This document shows positions 14,715 to 23,248 of a stretch of 34,751 nucleotides of DNA, in pieces. The stretch is from Deltaproteobacteria bacterium YD0425bin51 (GTDB lineage Bacteria; Desulfobacterota; Desulfobacteria; Desulfobacterales; YD0425bin51): positions 1 to 34,751 of the forward strand of contig PDZS01000051.1 of NCBI GenBank assembly GCA_002753225.1, written 5' to 3'. The translations under genes were made by a program, and so were the position numbers. The notes under the pieces were generated by a model. That model did no database searches, was not told where the DNA came from, and saw only the letters and a program-made list of their open reading frames with translations. Positions within the stretch are counted from its first letter, which is position 1, and every line of letters begins with the position of its first letter.

Positions 14715-17480
14715 CTAAGTCATCATTAGTCTTATTTTTTTGATAAGAGTTTTAATATCTACATCACCTTTTTGAATAAGCTGATGAACATGATTTGCAC
14801 TCAAACATTTTAAATCTTCTGATGTTAAATCCTTTGCGGTTAATACTAAAACAGGAATATTTCTAGTTGCTTTAGTACTGCGAATCTCCTCTAGAACTTG
14901 AAATCCATCAATTTCAGGCATCATCAAATCTAAAATAATTCCGTCTGGAATTCTGCTTTTAACAAAATCTAAAGCTTCTCTCCCATTATGAGCAATTTCC
15001 AACTTATATCCTTCATTTTTAAGTATAGCTTTTATCTGAATTATCACAGCTTCATTATCTTCAACCAGCAAAATCAATTTATCTAAATTCAATTTAGTGT
15101 TTGATGTAAAATCTTCAAAATCATTAGATTGAATAGGCAAAATAACTGTGAAGGCAGAACCTTTTCCAAGTTCGCTTTCAACACTTATACTTCCTCCAAG
15201 CAATCTTAATAATTTTTGAACAATTGCAAGCCCAAGTCCTGTACCTTCATATTTTTTTACTGAACTGTTATCTACTTGCCTGAATTCATCAAAAATATGA
15301 GGGATATCTGAACTGTCAATACCTATACCAGTATCTTTAACAGTTATATACACATTGAACCTGTCTGTTTTTGCAGATATTGTTATGCTTCCTTCATGTG
15401 TAAATTTTAAGGCATTAGAAACAAGATTTTTTAGAACCTGATGAACTCTGCTTTCATCGCTTTTAATATTAGGAAGATCATAGGGAATATCTTTAATAAT
15501 ACTAATATTTTTTTCTTCAGAAAAAAATTCAGTATTTTCAATAAGTGTCTCAAGCATTGCCTTTAAAGAAAATTCTTTAAGATAAATATCCATTTTTCCT
15601 GCTTCAATTTTAGACATATCTAATATATCATTAATTAGATAAAGCAAATCTTTTCCATTTCGTTCAATTATATCTATATAACGATCCTCTTCTTGAGGTA
15701 GTCTTTGAGATTTGTTTTTTAATAGTCTAGAAAGAGCTATAATAGAATTAAGAGGAGTTCTAAGTTCATGACTCATGTTGGACAAAAATTCCCTTTTTAA
15801 AAGATTAGCCTCTTCAATCTGCCTTTTTTGTAAGTCCAATTCTAAATTTTGCTGCTGCAATTCTTCTGATTGAACTTGTAATTCATTCTTCTGAGCTTCT
15901 AAACTATGTGTTAATTTTATCAACATATCAGATGTGTAAAAATTTGAAAAAGCTGAATCTATAGCAAATTTACTGATATTTATAATATCCAAATGTTTTT
16001 TCAAATATTCATTTAATCCAGCCAAAGATATTACTGCAATAACATTTTCTTTATAAACAACAGGAACAGTTAAAATTTCTTTAGGTAAAATTGTTCCAAT
16101 AAATGTTTTAAATTGAAATACTGTATTTTCTGGAATGTCCTTTATATGACCTATTTCTTTAGTTTTAAAAGCTTTTTCTATTTCACCTTCAAGGCCCACT
16201 TCAGCTATTTCATAGCTTACTCCTATTGCAGAAATCACCTCAAACTTATCTTCAGAATATATATGAAATGCTCCTAATTTGGATTCTGTAAAATTTACCA
16301 GCATTTTTAGGATAGAGTCTCCAAACTCTTTAATATCTTTTGCAGTTATCATCTTGCTCATTAAATCAAAGATGCTTTGCTGAATATACATCTGCTCTGC
16401 TATTGAATCTGCCATACTATTAAAAGATTGTGCTAAAACTCCAAGCTCATCTATTCTATTAATGCTATTACGAACTGACAAATCTCCTTTTGAAAAATTT
16501 ATGGAAACATCCTTAATAGCAAGAAGCGGATAAGCAATGTTTTTAGATACTACTGAAGAAATAAGATAAACTGATACAATAGAAATAAGAAGAATAAGCA
16601 AAAGATTTTTTATAAGTTCATTGATTTGTGCGTAAACTTCATCTAAATCCTGCTTTGCAACAAATCCCCACTTCAATAATGGCATATAGCTATAAGCTGC
16701 TAACACCATTTTCCCTCTGTAATCAAGAGATTCAATTATTCCTGTTTCTCCTTTTGCTGCTCTAAGAGAAGGTTGAGCAGTAATTTTAAGATTTAAAGGG
16801 GCATTTTGATGCCATCTTAACTCATTTAACGCTATTACGTCTTTATTGACTAATAATGTTTCTCCTGTTTCACCCATTCCAGAACGTTCTAATAGTATAT
16901 CATACAAAGAACGCTCTAAATTAATCAAAGCCACCAATACCGCTGAAATTTTTGTATCATCAGGATGAGAATATATAGGAGCAGAGAAAGCCATAGCTGG
17001 TTTCTTTAAAAAGTCTGAATAATATATATCACTTATATATATTTTACCTGTGCGCTTAGGTTCTAAAAAATATGGATTATTTGACCTGTCTATTCCTTCT
17101 AAAAGTTGAAGGCTTGACAGTAAAATTTTTCCTGAATTTGCATCAATAATAAATATTTCATGATATGCATCATAATTTTTAGTATATTGGGTCAAAAGGT
17201 TTCTTAGATTTATATCAATATTATTTCCGACTCCTATTTTACCATGATACAAATCTTTGAGATTTTCAATATCACTGGTTCTTTCTTTGAACCAATTATT
17301 AACCTGATAAATCTTTAATTCTCTAATGGCTATAAGTTTTGAAAAGGCAGCATCTTTTATAGACTCTACTCGCTGTATATAAATTACAGTATTAACAATT
17401 AACAAAGGTATTATAGAAACAAAAAGGAACCAAAAAACAAATCTTGTTCTGATGCTTTTAAATCTTATTTGGTTTTTCAT
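14715..17480 (-). CDS. Membrane hybrid histidine kinase with double Cache, HAMP, GAF and receiver domains
   Basis: 921 residues. Membrane helix 1 (about 13-30) is followed by a ~250-residue periplasmic double-Cache-like domain (YFLEPKRTGKIYISDIYYS and PAMAFSAPIYS are typical of it), helix 2 (292-312) and HAMP (to about 365). Next come a GAF domain (370-520), a long coiled coil (EAQKNELQVQSEELQQQN), HisKA (His571 in SHELRTP), HATPase (N-box NLVSNALKFT, DTGIGI, GTGLGL) and a receiver (Asp851 in IILDLMMP) ending in IQKGD where most receivers have a Lys-Pro. Double-Cache domains usually bind small metabolites such as amino acids or organic acids; the ligand here is unknown. It follows cheR by 11 bases with a poor ribosome site of its own. 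Confidence 0.94.
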   Translation of the reverse strand: MKNQIRFKSIRTRFVFWFLFVSIIPLLIVNTVIYIQRVESIKDAAFSKLIAIRELKIYQVNNWFKERTSDIENLKDLYHGKIGVGNNIDINLRNLLTQYTKNYDAYHEIFIIDANSGKILLSSLQLLEGIDRSNNPYFLEPKRTGKIYISDIYYSDFLKKPAMAFSAPIYSHPDDTKISAVLVALINLERSLYDILLERSGMGETGETLLVNKDVIALNELRWHQNAPLNLKITAQPSLRAAKGETGIIESLDYRGKMVLAAYSYMPLLKWGFVAKQDLDEVYAQINELIKNLLLILLISIVSVYLISSVVSKNIAYPLLAIKDVSINFSKGDLSVRNSINRIDELGVLAQSFNSMADSIAEQMYIQQSIFDLMSKMITAKDIKEFGDSILKMLVNFTESKLGAFHIYSEDKFEVISAIGVSYEIAEVGLEGEIEKAFKTKEIGHIKDIPENTVFQFKTFIGTILPKEILTVPVVYKENVIAVISLAGLNEYLKKHLDIINISKFAIDSAFSNFYTSDMLIKLTHSLEAQKNELQVQSEELQQQNLELDLQKRQIEEANLLKREFLSNMSHELRTPLNSIIALSRLLKNKSQRLPQEEDRYIDIIERNGKDLLYLINDILDMSKIEAGKMDIYLKEFSLKAMLETLIENTEFFSEEKNISIIKDIPYDLPNIKSDESRVHQVLKNLVSNALKFTHEGSITISAKTDRFNVYITVKDTGIGIDSSDIPHIFDEFRQVDNSSVKKYEGTGLGLAIVQKLLRLLGGSISVESELGKGSAFTVILPIQSNDFEDFTSNTKLNLDKLILLVEDNEAVIIQIKAILKNEGYKLEIAHNGREALDFVKSRIPDGIILDLMMPEIDGFQVLEEIRSTKATRNIPVLVLTAKDLTSEDLKCLSANHVHQLIQKGDVDIKTLIKKIRLMMT

Positions 17481-17491
17481 TTTTTATTCTT

Positions 17492-18316
17492 TCAAACTTT
17501 TCTGTAAATATGTCTGTCAAATATTTTTTTAAAACGTTTTTCGTATTCAGGAGGAGGAGATTCTGCTTCTCCAAGTATCAAATAAGCGTTTTTTGCAAGT
17601 GCATGATAAATCTTTTCAAATATTATATGATGATATTCTTTTTGAAAATATATCAAAAGGTTTCGGCAGCATACAATATCAAAATTGCCAAATATACTTT
17701 CAGGCGGTGAATAAGTTCTTTTATCAAGCATATCATAATGTGAAAAGGAGACTATATTTTTAATCTCAGATTTTAGTCTGTATAATTCATGGTCCTTAAC
17801 AAAATACTTTTTTATTAAGCCATATTTAACATTTTTAACAGCCTCAAAAAAATAAACTCCTTTCCTTGCTTGATCTAAAGCGCTGTCATCAATATCTGTT
17901 GCAAATATATAATTATAAAAATCGATTTTTTCTTTCTGCATTAATTCATGAACAATAATGGCTATAGAATATGGTTCTTCCCCATTTGAACAACCAGTAG
18001 ACCAAATCCTCAAAGAATGGTTGTCTGAACTTATTTTTTCTTTAATAACTGCTGGCAATATTCTATGTGCAATATATTCAAATACAAGAGGATTTCTAAA
18101 AAATCCACTTACATTCAGCATTAAAGAATCTAACAAATAATCAAGTTCATTAGAGTTATTTTTAATATAATTTTCATATTCATATAAACTTGAAATACCT
18201 GTTTTTACAAGTCTTTTAGAAATTTGATTAAAAATTATTTCAGGCAGATAAAAAGTAAAATCAATTCCAAACTTGCTATATAAATATTCTAAAATAGGCT
18301 TAATTTCGTTTTGCAT
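17492..18316 (-). CDS. cheR: CheR-type protein glutamate methyltransferase
   Basis: About 274 residues. The N-terminal helical CheR domain contains VSGFFRNP (the family's TxFFR motif), followed by a SAM-binding fold with IWSTGCSNGEEPYS, IFATDIDDSALDQARKGVY and FDIVCCRNLLIYF. The enzyme methylates glutamates of chemoreceptors using S-adenosylmethionine. The frame is open to a TTG at 18403, but the N-terminal extension that gives (MTISMFSITFCIYFL) is unlike CheR and overlaps a promoter, so ATG at 18316 is preferred. It is the first gene of a five-gene run with two hybrid kinases. No cheB, cheA or cheW is present, though a chemoreceptor lies 9 kb away. CheR linked to kinases rather than to a full che cluster suggests an accessory or alternative pathway (inference). 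Confidence 0.92.
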   Translation of the reverse strand: MQNEIKPILEYLYSKFGIDFTFYLPEIIFNQISKRLVKTGISSLYEYENYIKNNSNELDYLLDSLMLNVSGFFRNPLVFEYIAHRILPAVIKEKISSDNHSLRIWSTGCSNGEEPYSIAIIVHELMQKEKIDFYNYIFATDIDDSALDQARKGVYFFEAVKNVKYGLIKKYFVKDHELYRLKSEIKNIVSFSHYDMLDKRTYSPPESIFGNFDIVCCRNLLIYFQKEYHHIIFEKIYHALAKNAYLILGEAESPPPEYEKRFKKIFDRHIYRKV

Positions 18317-18374
18317 TATTTGATAAATAATCTTTATATATAATAAAAATTTTGATATTAAGAAATATATGCAA

Positions 18375-18403
18375 AATGTAATTGAAAACATAGAAATTGT
18401 CAA
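18375..18403 (-). promoter_or_regulatory. Candidate sigma70-type promoter for the cheR operon
   Basis: On the minus strand a perfect TTGACA (18403-18398), a 17-base spacer and TACATT (18380-18375) would start transcription near 18368, about 50 bases before the cheR ATG at 18316. The -35 box overlaps the possible TTG start of the divergent exporter gene, which favours the internal ATG starts for both genes. Confidence 0.5.
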
Positions 18404-18408
18404 AAAAG

Positions 18409-20025
18409 ATGTTTAAAGTTTTATTTTATATAGAAGGTAAATTCAATTTCAAAGCTTTGTTTGCTTTCTCTTCATCAATATTTTCTGGGCTTGCTGCAGC
18501 AGGAATTGCCATTATCGTAAATGAGGCAGCAGGAGAAATTATTGAAGGGAGGGTACACCTAAAGCATCTCCCTTTTTTCATAATAGACGCTGTTATTTTA
18601 ATCATTTCAAGAAGATTTGCTCTTAGACAGGGAATTGAGCTTGTTGAACAAATACTGGAAGTTTTTCGCAATAGAATTGGTAATCAGATTCGCCAAACTG
18701 AACTTCTGCAAATGGAAAATATAAATAAGAGTGAGATATATACAAAACTAACTATAAATACACAAATTATCTCCAATGCTTCTCAAGGGCTAATTAGGGT
18801 AGTCCAGTCATTTGTAGATATTATAATTATTTTTATTTACATTCTTCATTTGTCAAAAAAAGCTGGCATTATGTTTTTAACGGTATTTGCTGCAGGTATT
18901 ATATATCATAGATGGTTTCAACCAATTCTAGCGGAAAAAATTCAAAAATCCTTAAAAAAGGAAGCAGAACTTTTTGAAAAATTTGGACACGTAATAGACG
19001 GTTTTAAAGAGCTAAAAATCAATAATGAAAAAAGTGAAAATTTTTCTCAAAACTATCTAAAACCTTTAGATAATGATGCTAAAAAAATTAGAATCGAGCT
19101 GGGAGAGATGATTTCAAGGTATGATACCTTGGTTTATATATTTCTGTTTTACTTATCTCTAGGATGCATCACATTTCTTTTGCCTGATTATATTTCATTG
19201 GAAGTCAAATTCAAAATCGTTGCTGTATTTGCATTTCTGTGGGCACCTATAACTGATTTAGCTATACTTGTTCCAGAAATTCTAAAAGCAAAGGAATCAT
19301 TAGAAGAATTGACACGATTTGAACAACAATTGAAATCTAAATATGAACTTTCTGAATTTGTTTATGAGCCTGATTCGGAAATAATAGATCGTTTCGATGA
19401 AATTAATATCAAAGAGCTTTGCTTCAATTATAGTGATAAAGATGGGAAATCCCTTTTTTATCTTGGACCTGTAAATTTGAGTCTAAAATCAGGAGAAATA
19501 ATATTCATTGTGGGAGGTAATGGCAGCGGAAAATCTACTCTTTTAAAATTAATAACAGGCTTATACACTCCTATATCTGGTTCATTTATAATCGATAACT
19601 TAGAGTTCAATATATCAGATCATATTTATCTTTTTTCAGCAGTTTATAGTGATTGCCATATATTTGATGGATTATACGGAATTGAAGAAATATCTGATGA
19701 AAAAGTAAACAACCTCTTAAACCTGATGTTTCTTAATCACAAAATTAGTTGGAGTGACAATAGATTTCATTACAGCGGCTTATCAACTGGACAAAGGAAA
19801 AGATTAGCTTTAATATTAGCACTTTTGGAAGATAAACAGATTTATGTTTTTGATGAGTGGGCAGCAGAGCAGGACCCTGAGTTTAGAAAATTCTTTTATG
19901 AAAAATTACTTCCTGATATGAAAGCACAAGGGAAAACAGTTATTGCGGTAACTCATGATGAACGCTATTTTCATGCTGCTGATCGTATTATAAAAATGGA
20001 GTATGGCAAAATAATCAATGATTAA
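18409..20025 (+). CDS. Cyclic-peptide-type ABC exporter, subunit 1
   Basis: About 538 residues, with a membrane domain fused to an ATPase domain. Numbering from the ATG: Walker A GGNGSGKST at 369, signature STGQRKRLAL, Walker B IYVFDEW with the catalytic Glu, then AEQDPEFRKFFYEKLLP and the switch His in VTHDERYFH. The DEWAxxQDPxFRxxFYxxLLP segment marks the SyrD/PvdE/YojI group, which exports cyclic peptides, pyoverdine precursor or microcin J25. An upstream in-frame TTG at 18397 is an alternative start; neither has a clear ribosome site. The stop overlaps the next exporter gene by eight bases. Both NBDs have complete catalytic residues, so a homodimer or a heterodimer with subunit 2 is possible. 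The cargo is unknown and no peptide synthetase or precursor peptide gene is visible nearby. Confidence 0.93.
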   Translation: MFKVLFYIEGKFNFKALFAFSSSIFSGLAAAGIAIIVNEAAGEIIEGRVHLKHLPFFIIDAVILIISRRFALRQGIELVEQILEVFRNRIGNQIRQTELLQMENINKSEIYTKLTINTQIISNASQGLIRVVQSFVDIIIIFIYILHLSKKAGIMFLTVFAAGIIYHRWFQPILAEKIQKSLKKEAELFEKFGHVIDGFKELKINNEKSENFSQNYLKPLDNDAKKIRIELGEMISRYDTLVYIFLFYLSLGCITFLLPDYISLEVKFKIVAVFAFLWAPITDLAILVPEILKAKESLEELTRFEQQLKSKYELSEFVYEPDSEIIDRFDEINIKELCFNYSDKDGKSLFYLGPVNLSLKSGEIIFIVGGNGSGKSTLLKLITGLYTPISGSFIIDNLEFNISDHIYLFSAVYSDCHIFDGLYGIEEISDEKVNNLLNLMFLNHKISWSDNRFHYSGLSTGQRKRLALILALLEDKQIYVFDEWAAEQDPEFRKFFYEKLLPDMKAQGKTVIAVTHDERYFHAADRIIKMEYGKIIND

Positions 20026-21610
20026 AGAAATTATAAAAAATGAATCAAGTCATTTTAAAAAATATTTGATAACTGAAATTTCTTATATTGTTGTTGATGT
20101 GTTTACACTTATGATAGTTAATGCTCTTTTAGGACAGCTTTTTCCTGAAGATTCAAATTTCAGAAATTTATTACTGTTTATGACAGCACTATTATTGAAT
20201 ATGGTATTATATTTACAAGCTCAAAAAACGTCCATAAGATTAATTCAAGATTTTATTGTAAATATTCGCTGGAAAATAATAGAAAAGGTAAAAAGCGCTG
20301 AACTATTGTCATTTGAAAATCTTGGCAGGTCTCAAATATATAATGTAATAACCTTAGATATTCAAACATTATCAAATACTGCTTATATAGTGAGATGGGT
20401 ATGTGACGGAGCTCTCTTATGTATTGGCCTCTTAACTTACCAATTTATAGTTTACAAGCCTTCCTTTTTCTTTACTTTTGGAATTTTGCTATTTGGCACC
20501 TTTATTTATACTGGCAAAATTATTTTAGCAAAAAAATGGGTGCATCTTTCAAGAGACAAAGAAAAAGAATTGTTTGACGGTATAAGTGATTTAATTTATG
20601 GCTTTAAAGAGCTTAGGATAAATGATAAAAAGAATGATGATTTTTTTCATAAAAGCTTAAAGATCAAATCTGAAGATAACAAAAAATTCAGAATAAAAGC
20701 CGAAAACTCCCTTGCAGACAGCAACATAATCACCACTATTATGGAAACCATGGCTTTTATTCCAATAATTTTTATTTTACCATCTCATGGAAACTATAAT
20801 ATTCATGCTTTAGCTGTATCCATTACATGTCTATTATTTTTCCCTTTTAATACTATTAAGGAAACAATTCCCTATTTTGTAAAAGGCTGGATTTCAGTTG
20901 AAAGAATTGTGAACATTATAGAGGAAATAGAAAAGATAAAAATCGAAAAAACTTATTTTAAATCTGATAAAAAATCATGCGATTTTAAAAAGATTAAATA
21001 TGATAATCTCTCTTTTACTTATTCAGATAAAGAGGGAAATCCTTTATTTTCTATTGGTAATATCAATTTATCTATTCAACCTGGTGAAATCATATTTATT
21101 ACAGGTGGAAATGGAAGTGGCAAATCAACACTTCTTAAACTTCTGACAGGACTATATTCTCCTTTATCTGGAATTATTAAAATTGACGATCTGGAAGTTA
21201 GCATGTCAGATTATCGATTCCTATTTTCGGCTATTTTTTCTGATTTTCATCTCTTTGATCAGCTATATGGTTTACAAAATATAGCTGAAAAAAGAGTTAA
21301 AGAATTACTCACTATTATGGAGTTAGATGAAAAAGTTACATTTAAAGAAAACTCATTTAGCACACTTGATTTGTCAACAGGACAAAGAAAAAGACTCGCA
21401 TTATTATCTTCGATATTAGAAAATAAACAAATCTACGTTTTTGATGAATGGGCTTCTGATCAAGCTCCACATTTTCGGAATTATTTCTATAACAATTTAT
21501 TGCCGACATTGAAAAAAGAAAATAAGACTATTATTGCAGTAACACATGATGACAGGTTTTTCCATGTAGCTGATAAAGTATTAAAACTAGATTATGGTCA
21601 AATAATATGA
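20018..21610 (+). CDS. Cyclic-peptide-type ABC exporter, subunit 2
   Basis: 530 residues, clearly paralogous to subunit 1 throughout. It has an N-terminal membrane domain with several hydrophobic helices, the linker motif GFKELRIND (GFKELKINN in subunit 1), Walker A GGNGSGKST at 363, signature DLSTGQRKRLALL, Walker B YVFDEWASDQAPHFRNYF with Glu477, and VTHDDRFFH. The D-loop reads SDQAP rather than the more usual DQDP, a mild divergence from subunit 1. Overlaps of eight bases upstream and four bases (ATGA) downstream show strong translational coupling. The tandem arrangement suggests a heterodimeric exporter arising from duplication (inference). Confidence 0.93.
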   Translation: MIKEIIKNESSHFKKYLITEISYIVVDVFTLMIVNALLGQLFPEDSNFRNLLLFMTALLLNMVLYLQAQKTSIRLIQDFIVNIRWKIIEKVKSAELLSFENLGRSQIYNVITLDIQTLSNTAYIVRWVCDGALLCIGLLTYQFIVYKPSFFFTFGILLFGTFIYTGKIILAKKWVHLSRDKEKELFDGISDLIYGFKELRINDKKNDDFFHKSLKIKSEDNKKFRIKAENSLADSNIITTIMETMAFIPIIFILPSHGNYNIHALAVSITCLLFFPFNTIKETIPYFVKGWISVERIVNIIEEIEKIKIEKTYFKSDKKSCDFKKIKYDNLSFTYSDKEGNPLFSIGNINLSIQPGEIIFITGGNGSGKSTLLKLLTGLYSPLSGIIKIDDLEVSMSDYRFLFSAIFSDFHLFDQLYGLQNIAEKRVKELLTIMELDEKVTFKENSFSTLDLSTGQRKRLALLSSILENKQIYVFDEWASDQAPHFRNYFYNNLLPTLKKENKTIIAVTHDDRFFHVADKVLKLDYGQII

Positions 21611-22065
21611 GAAGAAAAGATAAAGAAATCACGGATAAAACGATTATCGATTCAATCATAAATAAAGCAAGCGTTTGCAGATTAGCTTTATCGGATGAAA
21701 ATGTTCCATATATTGTTCCTCTTTCATTTGGTTATAAAAATAACGCTCTGTATTTCCATTCAGCCCCGCAAGGTAAAAAAATAGATATCCTGAAAAAAAA
21801 TAATAAAGTTTGCTTTGAATTAGATATTAGCCATGATATTGTCAAAGATGAAATTGCATGTAAATGGGGTATGAAATATTTTAGCGTCATAGGATTTGGC
21901 AGAGCAGAATTTATTGATGATTTAGAATTAAAACAAAATGCCTTGAATATAATAATGGAGCATTACTCAAACCAATCATTTACATATCTTAATGATATTG
22001 TTGAAAAAATAGCAATTATAAAAGTGGAGATAGAAAATATTACAGGTAAAAAATCAGGATACTGA
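21607..22065 (+). CDS. NimA-like pyridoxamine 5'-phosphate oxidase-family flavoprotein
   Basis: 152 residues, the usual length for the family. The split-barrel fold is recognisable from ASVCRLALSDENVPYIVPLSF, a short beta turn, ALYFHSAPQGKKIDILKKN and VCFELD, followed by the FSVIGFGRAEFI strand. Relatives bind FMN or F420-type cofactors and include the 5-nitroimidazole reductase NimA. The precise reaction is not predictable, and classical PNP oxidase residues are absent. The start codon overlaps the exporter stop (ATGA), so it belongs to the exporter operon, and it may modify or detoxify the exported compound (inference). It ends nine bases from the convergent SET-domain gene. Confidence 0.87.
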   Translation: MRRKDKEITDKTIIDSIINKASVCRLALSDENVPYIVPLSFGYKNNALYFHSAPQGKKIDILKKNNKVCFELDISHDIVKDEIACKWGMKYFSVIGFGRAEFIDDLELKQNALNIIMEHYSNQSFTYLNDIVEKIAIIKVEIENITGKKSGY

Positions 22066-22074
22066 AATTAAGCC

Positions 22075-22548
22075 TTATAATTTGGCATATCGTTTTTTGT
22101 CAAAATTTCGCACGCCCTCCCATTGGCATATTTCATAATTTCCATAATTTTCAAATATCTCTTCCCCTTTATTGATATCACATTTAGCTATTGAAACAAG
22201 CGGCTGACTTATTTTATCAGAACCGGAATTTGGATTATCGGAATGGTTTACAAAACGACTGTTATCAAGGCAAACCACAAGGCTATCTAAACTGCTTGAA
22301 TAATACTGATAAATATTAATTATTTCCCATAATTTTGATGATAAATTATTTTCCACTGAATTCCTGAAAATATGATACTGAGATTTATTTATTAAAATAA
22401 TATTTATACCATTAATTCCCTGCCACCAGACTGTTCCTTTCGGAATATCTTTTTTTGCGAATAATCCAAGCCCATGAACATTGCTTTCTTTAACTTCTGT
22501 AAGCTCATCGAATAATTTTATAAATTCTTGAGTTTCTTTTATGTACAT
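22075..22548 (-). CDS. SET-domain protein (putative lysine methyltransferase)
   Basis: 157 residues, consisting of little more than a SET domain. Visible motifs are VHGLGLFAKKDIPKGT at about 25-40, SRFVNHSDNPNS around 103-114 (the NHS motif that forms the SAM pocket) and KGEEIFENYGNY at about 127-138. SET proteins transfer methyl groups from SAM to lysines; bacterial targets are mostly unknown. The start codon shares one base with the stop of the upstream gene (TAATG), so the two proteins are made together. A role together with the convergent exporter operon cannot be shown. Confidence 0.85.
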   Translation of the reverse strand: MYIKETQEFIKLFDELTEVKESNVHGLGLFAKKDIPKGTVWWQGINGINIILINKSQYHIFRNSVENNLSSKLWEIINIYQYYSSSLDSLVVCLDNSRFVNHSDNPNSGSDKISQPLVSIAKCDINKGEEIFENYGNYEICQWEGVRNFDKKRYAKL

Positions 22549-23108
22549 TATCTTTCAACACCTTCATCAATTAAGAACCAAACAGTTTTTGCAGTATGGC
22601 TTTGACTCGTTATTTCAAAAAAGAATTCAAACCCTACACGATTTTTCTTATTAGTTAGCTCTCTTATTAGTTTAACTGTAAAATTATTATTTAAGTAGTC
22701 TTTAAAAATTTTTTTGCAGAATTTCATAGAAATATCTGAACAGACTAAATTATCAGACAGTTTATTATATTCCCTAATAGACATGCCATGTTTTAAAAAA
22801 TAATAATACATTAAAAAACAATAAATAGCTTGATCCATTATAAATAATGTATCACTGCTGTTTACAATTTTTTCAGGCACAATTTCAGAAGGAGTGTTGT
22901 TAAAAAAATATTTTCCAGTTAATGTTAGGTTCTCTATATCAAACAGAAGACTTTTTTTGTCAAGATATATAAATTCTTTCCTATATCCTCCTGGCGCTTC
23001 TGAAAAGACAAAAAGTTCGTCAAGATTGATTTTTTCCAGATCCTTAATATTTTTTAAATTTATCTCTATATTGGGCATTTTTCGTGTCCAATTATTTTTT
23101 TTATCCAT
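22548..23108 (-). CDS. Unrecognised protein, co-translated with the SET protein
   Basis: About 186 residues from ATG at 23108, or 176 from ATG at 23078 (MPNIEINLKNIKDLEKINL). The frame is open to a TTG at 23156, but that adds a Phe-rich N-terminus (KYFFVIFFYFF) that looks like translated AT-rich leader. I do not recognise the family. It is a soluble, acidic-to-neutral protein with a helical middle (MDQAIYCFLMYYYFLKHG) and a basic C-terminal half ending in strands (RVGFEFFFEITSQSHTAKTVWFLID). No catalytic motif is visible. The TAATG junction to the SET gene suggests it is a partner or substrate of that enzyme (inference). Confidence 0.65.
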   Translation of the reverse strand: MDKKNNWTRKMPNIEINLKNIKDLEKINLDELFVFSEAPGGYRKEFIYLDKKSLLFDIENLTLTGKYFFNNTPSEIVPEKIVNSSDTLFIMDQAIYCFLMYYYFLKHGMSIREYNKLSDNLVCSDISMKFCKKIFKDYLNNNFTVKLIRELTNKKNRVGFEFFFEITSQSHTAKTVWFLIDEGVER

Positions 23109-23248
23109 AATATCGAAAAAATAGAAAAAGATTACAAAAAAATACTTATGTGTCAATAAGCAAAATTAATCATAATAAATTTAATTGCCACTTAACGTAA
23201 AAACTTCTACTTCATATACTCTAAGTAAAGAATCAGGAGATTATAATT

